A DNA stretch of 7,194 bases from XYC2-FULL-41-22 sp041666465 (GTDB taxonomy: Bacteria; Patescibacteriota; Gracilibacteria; UBA1369; UBA12470): positions 1 to 7,194 of the forward strand of contig JBAYGX010000081.1 of NCBI GenBank assembly GCA_041666465.1. Reading direction: 5' to 3'. Shown here piece after piece: positions 7,015 to 7,194 of this stretch. The position numbers and the translations under genes were made by a program. Position 1 is the stretch's first letter; each line of letters starts with the position of its first letter. The notes below the pieces were generated by a model. That model was not told where the DNA came from and did no database searches. It saw only the letters and a program-made list of their open reading frames with translations.

Positions 7015-7031
7015 GATTATTTAATTAACAG

Positions 7032-7052
7032 TATGTGCAAAATTTACACATA
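7032..7052. promoter_or_regulatory. 21-bp near-perfect palindrome in the panC leader, candidate operator or RNA hairpin
   Basis: TATGTG (7032-7037) and CACATA (7047-7052) are exact reverse complements, and the inner AAA/TTT also match about a central base. Nine of ten symmetric pairs agree, and the one exception would be a G-U wobble in the transcript. It lies between the predicted -10 and the panC start, 18 bp upstream of the ATG. The size and symmetry suit a dimeric repressor site. No T-run follows, so it is not a terminator for panB. Confidence 0.5.
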
Positions 7053-7082
7053 TTACCCATCGCCCCATTTTTCACCTGATAT

Positions 7083-7110
7083 ATTATAATTCTATCCATA
7101 CGACTTACAA
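7083..7110 (-). promoter_or_regulatory. Candidate promoter for panC-coaBC
   Basis: On the minus strand, TTGTAA (7110-7105), a 16-nt spacer and TATAAT (7088-7083). The -35 matches 4 of 6 consensus bases and the -10 is perfect. It starts just after the panB stop codon. The start point would be near 7076, giving a leader of about 60 nt that contains the 21-bp palindrome. panC-coaBC could also be read through from panB. Confidence 0.55.
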
Positions 7111-7111
7111 C

Positions 7112-7194
7112 CTACGACCTATAGCTCTCCACCTCTCCTGGGAAAATCCCCTTCTCCACATCCTCTTTATACCTCTTTATCGCCTCTTTCGCCA
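7112..7194 (-). CDS. panB: 3-methyl-2-oxobutanoate hydroxymethyltransferase (ketopantoate hydroxymethyltransferase), C-terminal end only
   Basis: The last 27 codons of a gene entering from the right edge, ending at TAG (7114-7112). The tail contains YKEDVEKGIFPGEVESY, which fits the PanB C-terminal pattern of a helix, then V..G.FP..EHSY/F. The adjacent panC supports the call. PanB transfers a hydroxymethyl group from methylene-tetrahydrofolate to ketoisovalerate, giving ketopantoate, the first committed pantothenate step. No catalytic residues lie in the visible part, so the call rests on this short tail and context. Confidence 0.8.
   Translation of the reverse strand, partial: AKEAIKRYKEDVEKGIFPGEVESYRS

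Noticed and set aside
7101..7122. Short near-repeat of TACGAC in the panB-panC junction
   Set aside because: Only six bases, partly inside the panB end; too short to support a repeat or binding-site call.
1..7194. Alternative genetic code with TGA read as glycine (as in Gracilibacteria/Absconditabacteria)
   Set aside because: None of the long genes has an in-frame TGA, glycines use GGN codons, and panC ends with TGA at the expected family length.

Overview
The window holds six genes, all on the minus strand, and reads right to left: the 3' end of panB, then panC, coaBC, a one-pass membrane protein of unknown function, a large calcineurin-like phosphoesterase, and most of a long RelA/SpoT-type (p)ppGpp synthetase (RSH) that runs off the left edge. 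I found nothing convincing on the plus strand. There are no tRNAs, rRNAs, insertion sequences, CRISPR arrays or phage genes.

The sequence is AT-rich and bacterial. Promoters look sigma70-like, with three exact TATAAT boxes. The standard code fits, because no frame is interrupted by TGA. None of the five visible start codons has a clear Shine-Dalgarno sequence, and two genes appear to have leaders of under about 20 nt. AT-richness, compact spacing, weak ribosome binding sites and divergent versions of core enzymes are compatible with a Patescibacteria/CPR-like or other deep-branching lineage. That placement is a low-confidence guess.

Right part (5027-7194): panB, panC and coaBC form a pantothenate-to-CoA module. 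PanB makes ketopantoate, PanC joins pantoate to beta-alanine, and CoaBC turns 4'-phosphopantothenate into 4'-phosphopantetheine. panC and coaBC overlap by ATGA. A promoter and a 21-bp near-perfect palindrome lie in the panB-panC gap, and a 28-nt perfect inverted repeat lies inside the unusual N-terminal extension of coaBC.

Middle (3748-5026): a strong extended -10 promoter just after the coaBC stop serves the membrane protein. It is followed by a 219-nt gap with a polypyrimidine/polypurine tract and an extended -10 promoter for the phosphoesterase.

Left part (1-3747): the phosphoesterase has a metal centre like those of PPP, ApaH and Shewanella-like phosphatases, flanked by two domains I cannot identify. 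It lies 45 nt upstream of the RSH gene on the same strand. The RSH synthetase site looks intact, but the HDxxED hydrolase motif reads HDTHLH. The pair is the most interesting part of the window: a (p)ppGpp synthetase with a probably impaired hydrolase beside a nucleotide- or protein-phosphatase-like enzyme. A functional link between them is inference only.
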